Assembly: GCF_016907555.1 (NCBI RefSeq)
Contig: NZ_JAFBCE010000001.1
Coordinates: forward strand, 992,001 to 1,056,000
DNA length: 64,000 nucleotides
Source: Microbacterium laevaniformans
GTDB lineage: Bacteria; Actinomycetota; Actinomycetes; Actinomycetales; Microbacteriaceae
Direction: 5' to 3'
Shown here: positions 20,139 to 27,062 of the stretch, in pieces
Layout of the letters: the number at the start of each line of letters is the position of its first letter
Position numbering within the stretch: position 1 is the first letter of the stretch
Position numbers and translations under genes: made by a program
The notes under the pieces: model-generated
What the model saw: only the letters and a program-made list of their open reading frames with translations
Databases searched by the model: none
What the model was told of the DNA's origin: nothing

Positions 20139-21358
20139 TGACGACAGCGACTCAGACCCCCGCCGGCGAGAGCATCCGGGCGGAGGGTCACATCGACCCT
20201 GCGGCCACGCTGGTCTCCGGCTTCGTACCGGTGCAGACCCGATCGGAGCGGCCGACGTCGTTCGATCCCGCCGATTTCGCCGTGCCGACCGGTCGCGAGG
20301 TCAACTGGAAGCACACCCCGTTGGCGCTCCTGGGCGACCTGCTGCGGGACGAGCCGGCCCCCCACGACGTCATCGGCGTCAACGTGAGTGCGCCTTCGTC
20401 CGTCGAGCAGATCCGTCTGCGCGTCGGGGAGGCCCCACGCGGTGAGGTCTTCCGTCCCGAGGACCGTGTCAGCGCGATCGCCTGGGCGCAGGAGGACGAG
20501 GCTCCGCTCATTCGCATCCCCTCGGGCGTCGAACTCGAGGAGCCGATCGTCGTGCAGCTGACCGGACGCGGCGGTGTCGCGCATGCGCACGTCGTGATCG
20601 AGGCACAGGCGCACTCACGGGCGACCGTCGTGCTGCGCCACGCCGGTACCGCACAGCAGGCGCAGAACGTCGAGATCATCGTTCGTGACGGCGCCGCGCT
20701 GACGGTCGTCTCGGTACAGCGCTGGGACGATGACGCCATTCACCTGGCATCTCACCAGGCGCGGGTCGACCGCGACGCGACGCTGACCCACGTCGTGGTC
20801 AGTCTCGGCGGACGCGTCGTTCGCGTGAACCCGTCTGTCGAGCTCGCGGGAGCAGGTGCGGAGGGCAGACTCTACGGTCTGTCGTTCGCCGACGCCGGTC
20901 AGCACCTGGAGAGCCAGGTCTACCTGCACCACAAGGGTGCGCAGACGTTCGGAGACGTGCTCTACAAGGGAGCGCTGCAGGGCGAGTCCGCGCGCAGCGT
21001 CTGGGTCGGTGACGTGCTCATCGGACCGGATGCCGTGGGCACCGACTCGTATGAGGCCAACCGCAACCTCGTGCTCACCGACGGTGCACGCGCCGACTCG
21101 ATCCCCAACCTCGAGATCGAGACGGGCGACATCCGCGGCGCGGGACACGCGAGCGCGACCGGGCGCTTCGACGATGAGCAGCTGTTCTACCTGCAGGCGC
21201 GTGGAATCGCGGAGGACGAGGCTCGTCGTCTGGTCGTGCTGGGATTCCTCGCCGAGATCGTCCAGAAGATCGATGTGCCGGCCCTGCAGGACGAGCTCAT
21301 CGCCGCGATCGAGGACGAGCTGGCTCTGGCGACGACGGCCGAAGGAGAACACGCATGA
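20138..21358 (+). CDS. sufD: Fe-S cluster assembly protein SufD
   Basis: Partner of SufB in the SufBC2D scaffold; 406 residues. The C-terminal SUF core carries LYKGALQGESARSVWVGDVL, TDSYEANRNLVLTDGARADS, PNLEIETGDIRGAGHAS and DDEQLFYLQARGI, the typical SufD series with a His in AGHAS. The N-terminus is variable. The ATG overlaps the sufB stop (TGATGA) and the stop overlaps the next gene by four bases. Confidence 0.95.
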   Translation: MTTATQTPAGESIRAEGHIDPAATLVSGFVPVQTRSERPTSFDPADFAVPTGREVNWKHTPLALLGDLLRDEPAPHDVIGVNVSAPSSVEQIRLRVGEAPRGEVFRPEDRVSAIAWAQEDEAPLIRIPSGVELEEPIVVQLTGRGGVAHAHVVIEAQAHSRATVVLRHAGTAQQAQNVEIIVRDGAALTVVSVQRWDDDAIHLASHQARVDRDATLTHVVVSLGGRVVRVNPSVELAGAGAEGRLYGLSFADAGQHLESQVYLHHKGAQTFGDVLYKGALQGESARSVWVGDVLIGPDAVGTDSYEANRNLVLTDGARADSIPNLEIETGDIRGAGHASATGRFDDEQLFYLQARGIAEDEARRLVVLGFLAEIVQKIDVPALQDELIAAIEDELALATTAEGEHA

Positions 21359-21684
21359 CCGCGCAGAAGGCCCTCAGCCTCAGCGACCTCACCCAGGACA
21401 CCGCGGTGCGCGTCGAGATCGACGGCGTTCCGATGGCCGTCGTCCTGGATTCGAACGGTGAGGTCCATGCGATCGGCGACACCTGCACGCACGGCGACAT
21501 CTCGCTGTCGGACGGGTTCGTGGAAGGCGAGACCCTGGAGTGCTGGGCCCACGGCTCGGCCTTCTCGCTGCGCACCGGCCGCCCCCTGAACCTTCCGGCC
21601 TATGAGCCGGTGCCCGTGTACGCGGTTACGATCGACGGGAATGACGTCCTGATCGATCCCGCTGTCCTCAAAGATGTGAACTGA
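21355..21684 (+). CDS. Rieske-type [2Fe-2S] ferredoxin of the suf operon
   Basis: A 109-residue single-domain Rieske protein. Both cluster-binding pairs are intact: Cys44-x-His46 (DTCTHGD) and Cys63-x2-His66 (ECWAHGSAF). A typical Rieske C-terminal strand PVYAVTIDGNDVLIDP follows. Such proteins are commonly encoded between sufD and sufC in actinobacteria; an electron-transfer role in cluster assembly is supposed but not shown. The start overlaps the sufD stop by four bases. Confidence 0.9.
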   Translation: MTAQKALSLSDLTQDTAVRVEIDGVPMAVVLDSNGEVHAIGDTCTHGDISLSDGFVEGETLECWAHGSAFSLRTGRPLNLPAYEPVPVYAVTIDGNDVLIDPAVLKDVN

Positions 21685-21698
21685 AGAAGGTAACTGAC

Positions 21699-22469
21699 AT
21701 GGCTGTTCTCGAGATCCGCGACCTCCACGTGACGGTCGAGACCGACGCGGGGGAGACCCCCATCCTCAATGGCGTCGACCTGACGGTGCGTACCGGCGAG
21801 ACCCACGCGATCATGGGTCCCAACGGCTCCGGAAAGTCGACCCTCGCCTACACGATCGCCGGTCACCCCAAGTACACCGTGACCCAGGGCACGATCACTC
21901 TGGACGGCGAGGACGTGCTGGCGATGTCGGTCGACGAGCGTGCGCGTGCGGGGCTCTTCCTCGCGATGCAGTATCCGGTCGAGATTCCCGGGGTGACCGT
22001 CACGAACTTCCTGCGTACGGCGAAGACCGCGATCGAGGGCGAGGCGCCCGCGATCCGTACGTGGACGAAGGACGTCAAGGAGGCGATGAAGAACCTCCGC
22101 ATGGATCCGAAGTTCGCTGCCCGCAACGTCAACGAGGGCTTCTCCGGCGGCGAGAAGAAGCGCCACGAGATCCTGCAGCTCGAGCTGCTCAAGCCGGCGA
22201 TCGCCGTGCTCGACGAGACCGACTCGGGGCTGGACGTCGACGCGCTGAAGATCGTCTCCGAGGGCGTGAACCGCGCCAAGGAGGCCACCGACCTCGGCGT
22301 CCTGCTCATCACGCACTACACGCGCATCCTCCGCTACATCAAGCCCGACTTCGTGCACGTGCTCGTGAAGGGCCGCGTCGCCGAGGAGGGCGGCCCGGAA
22401 CTCGCCGAGCGTCTGGAGGACGAGGGCTATGACCGCTACCTCGAGCCCTCCGATATCGTCGAGGCATAG
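21699..22469 (+). CDS. sufC: Fe-S cluster assembly ATPase SufC
   Basis: ABC-type ATPase that powers the SufBC2D scaffold in the cytoplasm; it is not a transporter. Length 256 residues. Walker A GPNGSGKST is near residue 36, the SufC-type signature is FSGGEKKRHEILQLELL, and Walker B is IAVLDETDSGLDVDALK, with LLITHYTRIL as the H-loop. It starts 14 bases after the Rieske gene with GAAGAAGGTAACTGAC before the ATG. Confidence 0.97.
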   Translation: MAVLEIRDLHVTVETDAGETPILNGVDLTVRTGETHAIMGPNGSGKSTLAYTIAGHPKYTVTQGTITLDGEDVLAMSVDERARAGLFLAMQYPVEIPGVTVTNFLRTAKTAIEGEAPAIRTWTKDVKEAMKNLRMDPKFAARNVNEGFSGGEKKRHEILQLELLKPAIAVLDETDSGLDVDALKIVSEGVNRAKEATDLGVLLITHYTRILRYIKPDFVHVLVKGRVAEEGGPELAERLEDEGYDRYLEPSDIVEA

Positions 22470-22479
22470 GATCGAACGC

Positions 22480-22809
22480 ATGACTGCGACCCTCAGTCCG
22501 GAGAAGTACGACGACGTCACCGAGGCGCTCAAGGACGTGATGGATCCCGAGCTCGGAATCAACGTCGTCGACCTCGGTCTCATCTACGATCTCAGCTGGG
22601 ACGAGGAGAACGACGCCCTCGTCATTCATATGACGCTGACCTCCGCCGGCTGTCCGCTCACCGACGTGCTCGAAGAGCAGACCGCGCAGGCTCTGGACGA
22701 CGTGGTCGATCGCTTCCGCATCAACTGGGTGTGGATGCCGCCGTGGGGACCGGAACGCATCACCGACGACGGACGCGACATGATGCGCGCGCTGGGGTTC
22801 GCTATCTGA
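22480..22809 (+). CDS. SufT-like / MIP18-family (DUF59) Fe-S carrier protein
   Basis: A 109-residue DUF59/MIP18 protein. The family helps pass Fe-S clusters on to target enzymes; SufT of Staphylococcus is the best-studied bacterial example. VMDPELGINVVDLGLIYDLS and the conserved Cys in MTLTSAGCPLTDVLEEQ are present, followed by VWMPPWGPERITDDGRDMM. The ATG at 22480 lies ten bases after sufC. In many actinobacterial suf operons sufS and sufU sit between sufC and this gene; here they are absent. Confidence 0.9.
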   Translation: MTATLSPEKYDDVTEALKDVMDPELGINVVDLGLIYDLSWDEENDALVIHMTLTSAGCPLTDVLEEQTAQALDDVVDRFRINWVWMPPWGPERITDDGRDMMRALGFAI

Positions 22810-22867
22810 TCGTCATCAGATGTCGGCGTCTGCGCGGCCGCAGCGTCGCCGTCGCTAGGCTCGAGGG

Positions 22868-24028
22868 GTGAGCATCATTCCTCTGGAAGCACTTCCGCTG
22901 GAGACCCTGCAACGGCGCTCCAGTACGAAGTGGCGGACGTACGGTTCCGATGTCCTTCCCCTCTTCGTGGCTGAGACGGATTTCCCCCTCGCGCCGCTGA
23001 TCACGAGCGCCTTGCGCACGGCGGTGGAGCTCGGCGACACCGGGTACACACCACCCGATCCCGGCGTGCGCGATGCCTTCGCATCGTTCGCCGCTCGCCG
23101 CTTCGACTGGGTGGTCGATGCCGACCGCGTGCGGACGACGGGTGACGTGATGATGGGCGTCGTCGAGATCCTGCGCGCGGTCACCGCGCCCGGTGACGCG
23201 GTCGTGATCACCCCACCGGTGTATCCGCCCTTCACGATGACGGTGGAAGAAGCCGGATGCCGTGTGGCACCCGTGCCGCTGCGCGATACGGGTGCGACCT
23301 GGGCACTCGACCTGGACGGCATCGACGCGGCGCTGGCCGACGGCGCGCGCGCCGTGCTGCTGTGCAATCCCCACAACCCCACCGGTACCGTCCATTCGCG
23401 CGAGACGCTGGCCGCTCTCGCCCGGATCGCGGCGCGTCACGGTGCCGCGGTCATCAGTGACGAGATCCATGCGCCGCTCGTCTACGACGATGCGACCTTC
23501 ACCCCGTTTCTCGCGTCATCGGCGGAAGCCGCCGCGGTCGGCTATGCGGTTACCAGCCCTTCCAAGGCGTTCAACCTCGCGGGGTTGAAGTGCGCGGTGA
23601 TGGTGGCGGGAGACGAACGGACCGCCGCCGTCGTGCGCGGCCTGCCGTCGGAGGTGGAGTGGCGCACGGGGCTGTTGGGCGCGATCGCCAGTGTCGCGGC
23701 ACTGGACGCGGCATCCGATGAGTGGCTCGACGCCCTGCGCGCCCGACTCGATCTCAACCGCCGTCTGCTTGCCGATCTGCTGGCCGCGCACCTCCCGCGC
23801 GCTCGCTATCGCGTGCCGGACGCGGGCTATCTCGCCTGGGTCGATCTGAGCGCCTACGGCTGGGGCGACGACCCGGCCACCCGCATCCTCGCCGAGGCGC
23901 GAGTGGCCGTCCATCATGGACCGCAGTTCGGGCCGCAGGGCGCCGGCCACGTCCGCGTGAACTTCGGCTGCGGGCCGGAGGTTCTCACCGAAGCCATCGC
24001 GCGGATCGGGCGTCTCGTCGGCGCGTGA
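22868..24028 (+). CDS. PLP-dependent aminotransferase / C-S lyase, MalY/PatB family
   Basis: Fold-type I PLP enzyme of 386 residues resembling MalY/PatB, whose members act as cystathionine or cysteine-S-conjugate beta-lyases or as aminotransferases. Signs: DFPLAPLITSALRTAVELGD and GYTPPDPGVRDAFASFAARR at the N-terminus, PPVYPPFT, CNPHNPTGTVHSRETL, the PLP Asp in ISDEIHAPLVY, and the Schiff-base Lys in TSPSKAFNLAGLK. The GTG start lies 6 bases after a TAGGCT box, so the transcript is probably leaderless. It follows the suf operon, which lacks its cysteine desulfurase, but this family is not SufS-like. Confidence 0.88.
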   Translation: MSIIPLEALPLETLQRRSSTKWRTYGSDVLPLFVAETDFPLAPLITSALRTAVELGDTGYTPPDPGVRDAFASFAARRFDWVVDADRVRTTGDVMMGVVEILRAVTAPGDAVVITPPVYPPFTMTVEEAGCRVAPVPLRDTGATWALDLDGIDAALADGARAVLLCNPHNPTGTVHSRETLAALARIAARHGAAVISDEIHAPLVYDDATFTPFLASSAEAAAVGYAVTSPSKAFNLAGLKCAVMVAGDERTAAVVRGLPSEVEWRTGLLGAIASVAALDAASDEWLDALRARLDLNRRLLADLLAAHLPRARYRVPDAGYLAWVDLSAYGWGDDPATRILAEARVAVHHGPQFGPQGAGHVRVNFGCGPEVLTEAIARIGRLVGA

Positions 24029-24077
24029 GGCGTGCGCCCCACGAGCGCAGGTCCGCGTCGCCGGTGTGACATCTGAA

Positions 24078-24096
24078 GAAGGTAAGGCTAACCTTA
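24078..24096 (+). promoter_or_regulatory. DtxR/IdeR-type iron box
   Basis: GAAGGTAAGGCTAACCTTA matches 15 of 19 positions of the classic DtxR-family box TTAGGTTAGGCTAACCTAA, including the central AGGCTAACCT. It ends four bases before the GTG of the siderophore-interacting protein gene. Iron-loaded DtxR bound here would cover the transcription start and block the uptake operon when iron is plentiful. Confidence 0.85.
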
Positions 24097-24100
24097 TGGA

Positions 24101-25042
24101 GTGACCGAATCCGCCACCGTCGTCCGTCCGGCTTACCGCCCGTACGTCGTCCGTGTCCGCGCCGTCGAGCGGCTCTCTGCGCACTTCGTGCGGGTATGGT
24201 TCACCGGTCCCGAGCTGGAGTGGTTCGGCACCGCGGGTCTCGATCAGCGGATCAAGATCGTCCTGCCCCTGCCCGACGTCCCGGGCGGCTACTCCGACTT
24301 CGGTCAGGCCGAGCACGCGGGTGACTGGTACGACAGATGGCGTGCGTTGCCCTCCGCGCGGCGCAACCCCTTCCGCACCTACACGGTGCGTCGGGCGGAT
24401 GCCGCCGCTCGCGAGCTCGCCGTCGATTTCGTCGTGCATCACGATGCCGGTCCGGCGGGATCCTGGGCCGCGCGCGCTGCCGTCGGCGACGAGCTCGTCA
24501 TCGTGGGTCCCGACGAGCGGAGCCCCCACTCCCGTGTCGGACGCGACTGGCATCCCGGCACCGCCCGACGGCTGCTGCTGGCCGGAGACGAGACCGCCGC
24601 GCCCGCGATCTGCAGCATCCTGGAGTCACTCGATCCACGATGCGAGCTCGACGCGTTCGTCGAGGTGCCCCGCGCCGAGGATGCGCTCCGGCCGGAGCTT
24701 CCCGCGGCATCCGGTGTGCGCCTGACCTGGCTCGCGCGCGGCGACCGTCCGCACGGTGACGCCCTCATCGAGGCGGTCACCGCGTGGACGACGCGCCACG
24801 CCGACGTCCTTGCCCGCGCGGCAGCGCCGCGACCTCAGTCGCTCGAGGAGATCGACGTCGATCGCGACCTGCTCTGGGACAGCCCCGAGGATGGCGACGG
24901 CGAGTTCTATGCGTGGATGGCGGGGGAGTCGGCGACGGTCAAGACTCTCCGGCGGCTTCTCGTGTCGGAGTGCGGCGTCGACCGTAAGCGTGTCGCCTTC
25001 ATGGGCTACTGGCGACGCGGTCAGTCCGAGCGCGTCGAATGA
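24101..25042 (+). CDS. Siderophore-interacting protein (ferric-siderophore reductase)
   Basis: FAD-containing SIP/ViuB-family protein of 313 residues, which reduces ferric siderophore in the cytoplasm so the iron is released. The FAD-binding signature RNPFRTYTVRRAD is followed by VDFVVHHDAGPAGSWAARA and VGDELVIVGPD. The C-terminal nicotinamide-side region EFYAWMAGESATVKTLRR and VAFMGYWRRGQSE is intact. The GTG start is only four bases after the iron box, leaving no room for a normal ribosome site, so a leaderless message is likely. First gene of a five-gene uptake operon. Confidence 0.92.
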   Translation: MTESATVVRPAYRPYVVRVRAVERLSAHFVRVWFTGPELEWFGTAGLDQRIKIVLPLPDVPGGYSDFGQAEHAGDWYDRWRALPSARRNPFRTYTVRRADAAARELAVDFVVHHDAGPAGSWAARAAVGDELVIVGPDERSPHSRVGRDWHPGTARRLLLAGDETAAPAICSILESLDPRCELDAFVEVPRAEDALRPELPAASGVRLTWLARGDRPHGDALIEAVTAWTTRHADVLARAAAPRPQSLEEIDVDRDLLWDSPEDGDGEFYAWMAGESATVKTLRRLLVSECGVDRKRVAFMGYWRRGQSERVE

Positions 25043-26049
25043 GCGCGCCGGTACGACCGCGCCGAACCTTGGTCGTCGCGGTGACCGGAGCTGCCCTCCT
25101 GGCCGTTTTCGTCCTGCTCTCGCTGGGAGTCGGAGCGCGGCAGATCGCCCCGGTCGACGTGTGGCACGCGTTGGCGTCGTTCGACGCCGCCAACCCCGAT
25201 CACATCGTGGTCGTCACACAGCGCGTGCCCCGCACCGTCATCGGCGTCTGCGCGGGCGCCGCGCTCGCCCTGGCGGGAACGGTCATGCAGGGCCTCACGC
25301 GCAACCCCTTTGCCGATCCCGGACTGCTCGGTCTGAACGCGGGGGCCTCCGTGGCCGTGCTCGCCGCGATCACGCTGTTCGGGATGTCGACGCCGGACGG
25401 CTTCGTCTGGTTCGCGTTCGGCGGCGCCGCCGTGGCGGCGGTCGCGGTCGCGCTGATCGGAGGCCGCGGGAACGAGGCCGGGCCTGCGCGACTCGCACTC
25501 ACCGGCGCGGCCGTGACTGCCGGGCTCAGCGCGGTCACCTTCCTGATCCTCAACACCAACTCCTCCGCGCTCGACGTCTACCGGTACTGGGCGGCCGGAG
25601 GCCTGTCGACTCGAGGTCTGGATGCCGTCGCACTCGTGCTGCCCGCACTCGTCGTCGGTGCCGTTCTCGCCCTGGCATCCGCCCGCGGCCTCGACCTCTT
25701 CGCTCTCGGTGCGGACACCGCCGCCGGCCTCGGGCACGACGTCGGTCGCAGTCGCGTGCTCGGCATCGTCGCGACCGTGCTCCTGTGCGGCGGGGCGACC
25801 GCGATCGCCGGCCCGATCGTCTTCCTCGGGCTGCTCGTCCCGCACGCGCTGCGTGCCGTCGTCGGGGGCAGCTACGGGCGACTCCTGCCTCTCGGGATGC
25901 TCTACGGCGGGGTCTTCCTGTTGTTGGCCGATGTGGTGGGACGCGTCGTCGCGCCACCCGGCGAAGTGCAGGCCGGCATCGTCGTCGCGATCATCGGCGC
26001 CCCCGTCCTGATCGCACTCGTGCTGCAGCCGCGTCGGAGCATGCTGTGA
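25039..26049 (+). CDS. Iron-siderophore ABC transporter permease (FecCD family)
   Basis: Integral membrane permease of 336 residues with about nine or ten membrane segments. FecCD hallmarks are RVPRTVIGVCAGAALALAGT, MQGLTRNPFADPGLLGLNAG and, near the C-terminus, GPIVFLGLLVPHALRAVVG, the cytoplasmic loop that contacts the ATPase. The start overlaps the preceding stop (ATGA) and the stop overlaps the second permease, so the genes are translationally coupled. Presumed partner of the next permease in a heterodimer. Confidence 0.94.
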   Translation: MSAPVRPRRTLVVAVTGAALLAVFVLLSLGVGARQIAPVDVWHALASFDAANPDHIVVVTQRVPRTVIGVCAGAALALAGTVMQGLTRNPFADPGLLGLNAGASVAVLAAITLFGMSTPDGFVWFAFGGAAVAAVAVALIGGRGNEAGPARLALTGAAVTAGLSAVTFLILNTNSSALDVYRYWAAGGLSTRGLDAVALVLPALVVGAVLALASARGLDLFALGADTAAGLGHDVGRSRVLGIVATVLLCGGATAIAGPIVFLGLLVPHALRAVVGGSYGRLLPLGMLYGGVFLLLADVVGRVVAPPGEVQAGIVVAIIGAPVLIALVLQPRRSML

Positions 26050-27062
26050 GTGCCACCCTGGCCGTCCGCCGCGCCGCCGCCCGCCGTCACCGCATCGTGG
26101 TGAGCACGGTCATCGTCTTCGCCGTCGTCGCCGTCGTCGTCGCCGTCTCGGTGGGCGACTACCCGATCGCCCCCGACCGTCTCTGGGCGACGTTGACCGG
26201 GTCCGGGACGCGCATCGAGCAGTACGTCGTCTTCCAGGTGCGGGCGCCGCGCGCCGCCATGGCGCTGGTGGTCGGGGCCGCGCTGGGCGCCGCCGGAGCG
26301 CTCCTGCAGTCCTTCCTCGGCAACCCTCTGGCCAGTCCCGACCTGCTCGGCATCGCCGGTGGAAGCGGTCTCGCCGCCGTCACCGCGATCCTCGTCCTGG
26401 GGACCACCGGACCGCTCTTGGCGGTGTTCGCCTTCGCCGGCGGAGCCGCTGTCGCCGTCCTGCTCGCTCTTGCCGGACGCTCACTGCGCGACGGCGGGTT
26501 CCGCCTCATCCTGGCCGGCATCGCCGTCTCGTTCCTCACCGCCGCTCTCATCAACCTGTTGATGGTGCGTGCGAAGGTCGAGGAGGCGCGACTCGCGCTG
26601 CTGTGGCTCACGGGAAGCCTGTCCTCGACGCCGTGGTGGCAGGTGGTCTTGGTCGTGATCGTCATCATCGCGCTGCTTCCGGCGCTCGTCGTCGCATCGC
26701 GGTGGTTGCCGCTCGTGCAGCTGGGGCGGGAGAGCGCGCACGGGCTCGGCGTCGCCAGCGCGCCGGTTCGCCTGGTCGTCGTGACCAGCGCGGTGCTCCT
26801 CACCGCCGTGACCTGCGCCTTCGTCGGACCGATCTCCTTCATCGCGCTGTGCGCTCCCGCCATCGCCCGCGGGCTCCTGCGGCACGGCGCCGTCGGGGTC
26901 GGCACCAGCGCTGCGCTGGGCGCAGTTCTGCTGTCGGCCGCCGATCTCGTCGCCCAGTACGCCATCCCGGGCGTCAGCATGCCCGTCGGCATCGTGACCG
27001 GTGCGGTCGGCGCCCTCTTCCTGCTCTGGCTGCTCGCCACATCGAAAGGACGCCAGCTATGA
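26046..27062 (+). CDS. Iron-siderophore ABC transporter permease (FecCD family), second subunit
   Basis: A 338-residue permease, partner of the upstream one. The N-terminal Arg-rich stretch precedes a hydrophobic VIVFAVVAVVVAVSV segment. QVRAPRAAMALVVGAALGAA, QSFLGNPLASPDLLGIAGGS and FVGPISFIALCAPAIARGLL are the FecCD signatures, with the last as the ATPase-contact loop. The open frame runs far upstream, but the GTG at 26046 overlaps the previous stop (GTGA) and gives the expected size. The stop overlaps the ATPase ATG. Confidence 0.94.
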   Translation: MSATLAVRRAAARRHRIVVSTVIVFAVVAVVVAVSVGDYPIAPDRLWATLTGSGTRIEQYVVFQVRAPRAAMALVVGAALGAAGALLQSFLGNPLASPDLLGIAGGSGLAAVTAILVLGTTGPLLAVFAFAGGAAVAVLLALAGRSLRDGGFRLILAGIAVSFLTAALINLLMVRAKVEEARLALLWLTGSLSSTPWWQVVLVVIVIIALLPALVVASRWLPLVQLGRESAHGLGVASAPVRLVVVTSAVLLTAVTCAFVGPISFIALCAPAIARGLLRHGAVGVGTSAALGAVLLSAADLVAQYAIPGVSMPVGIVTGAVGALFLLWLLATSKGRQL

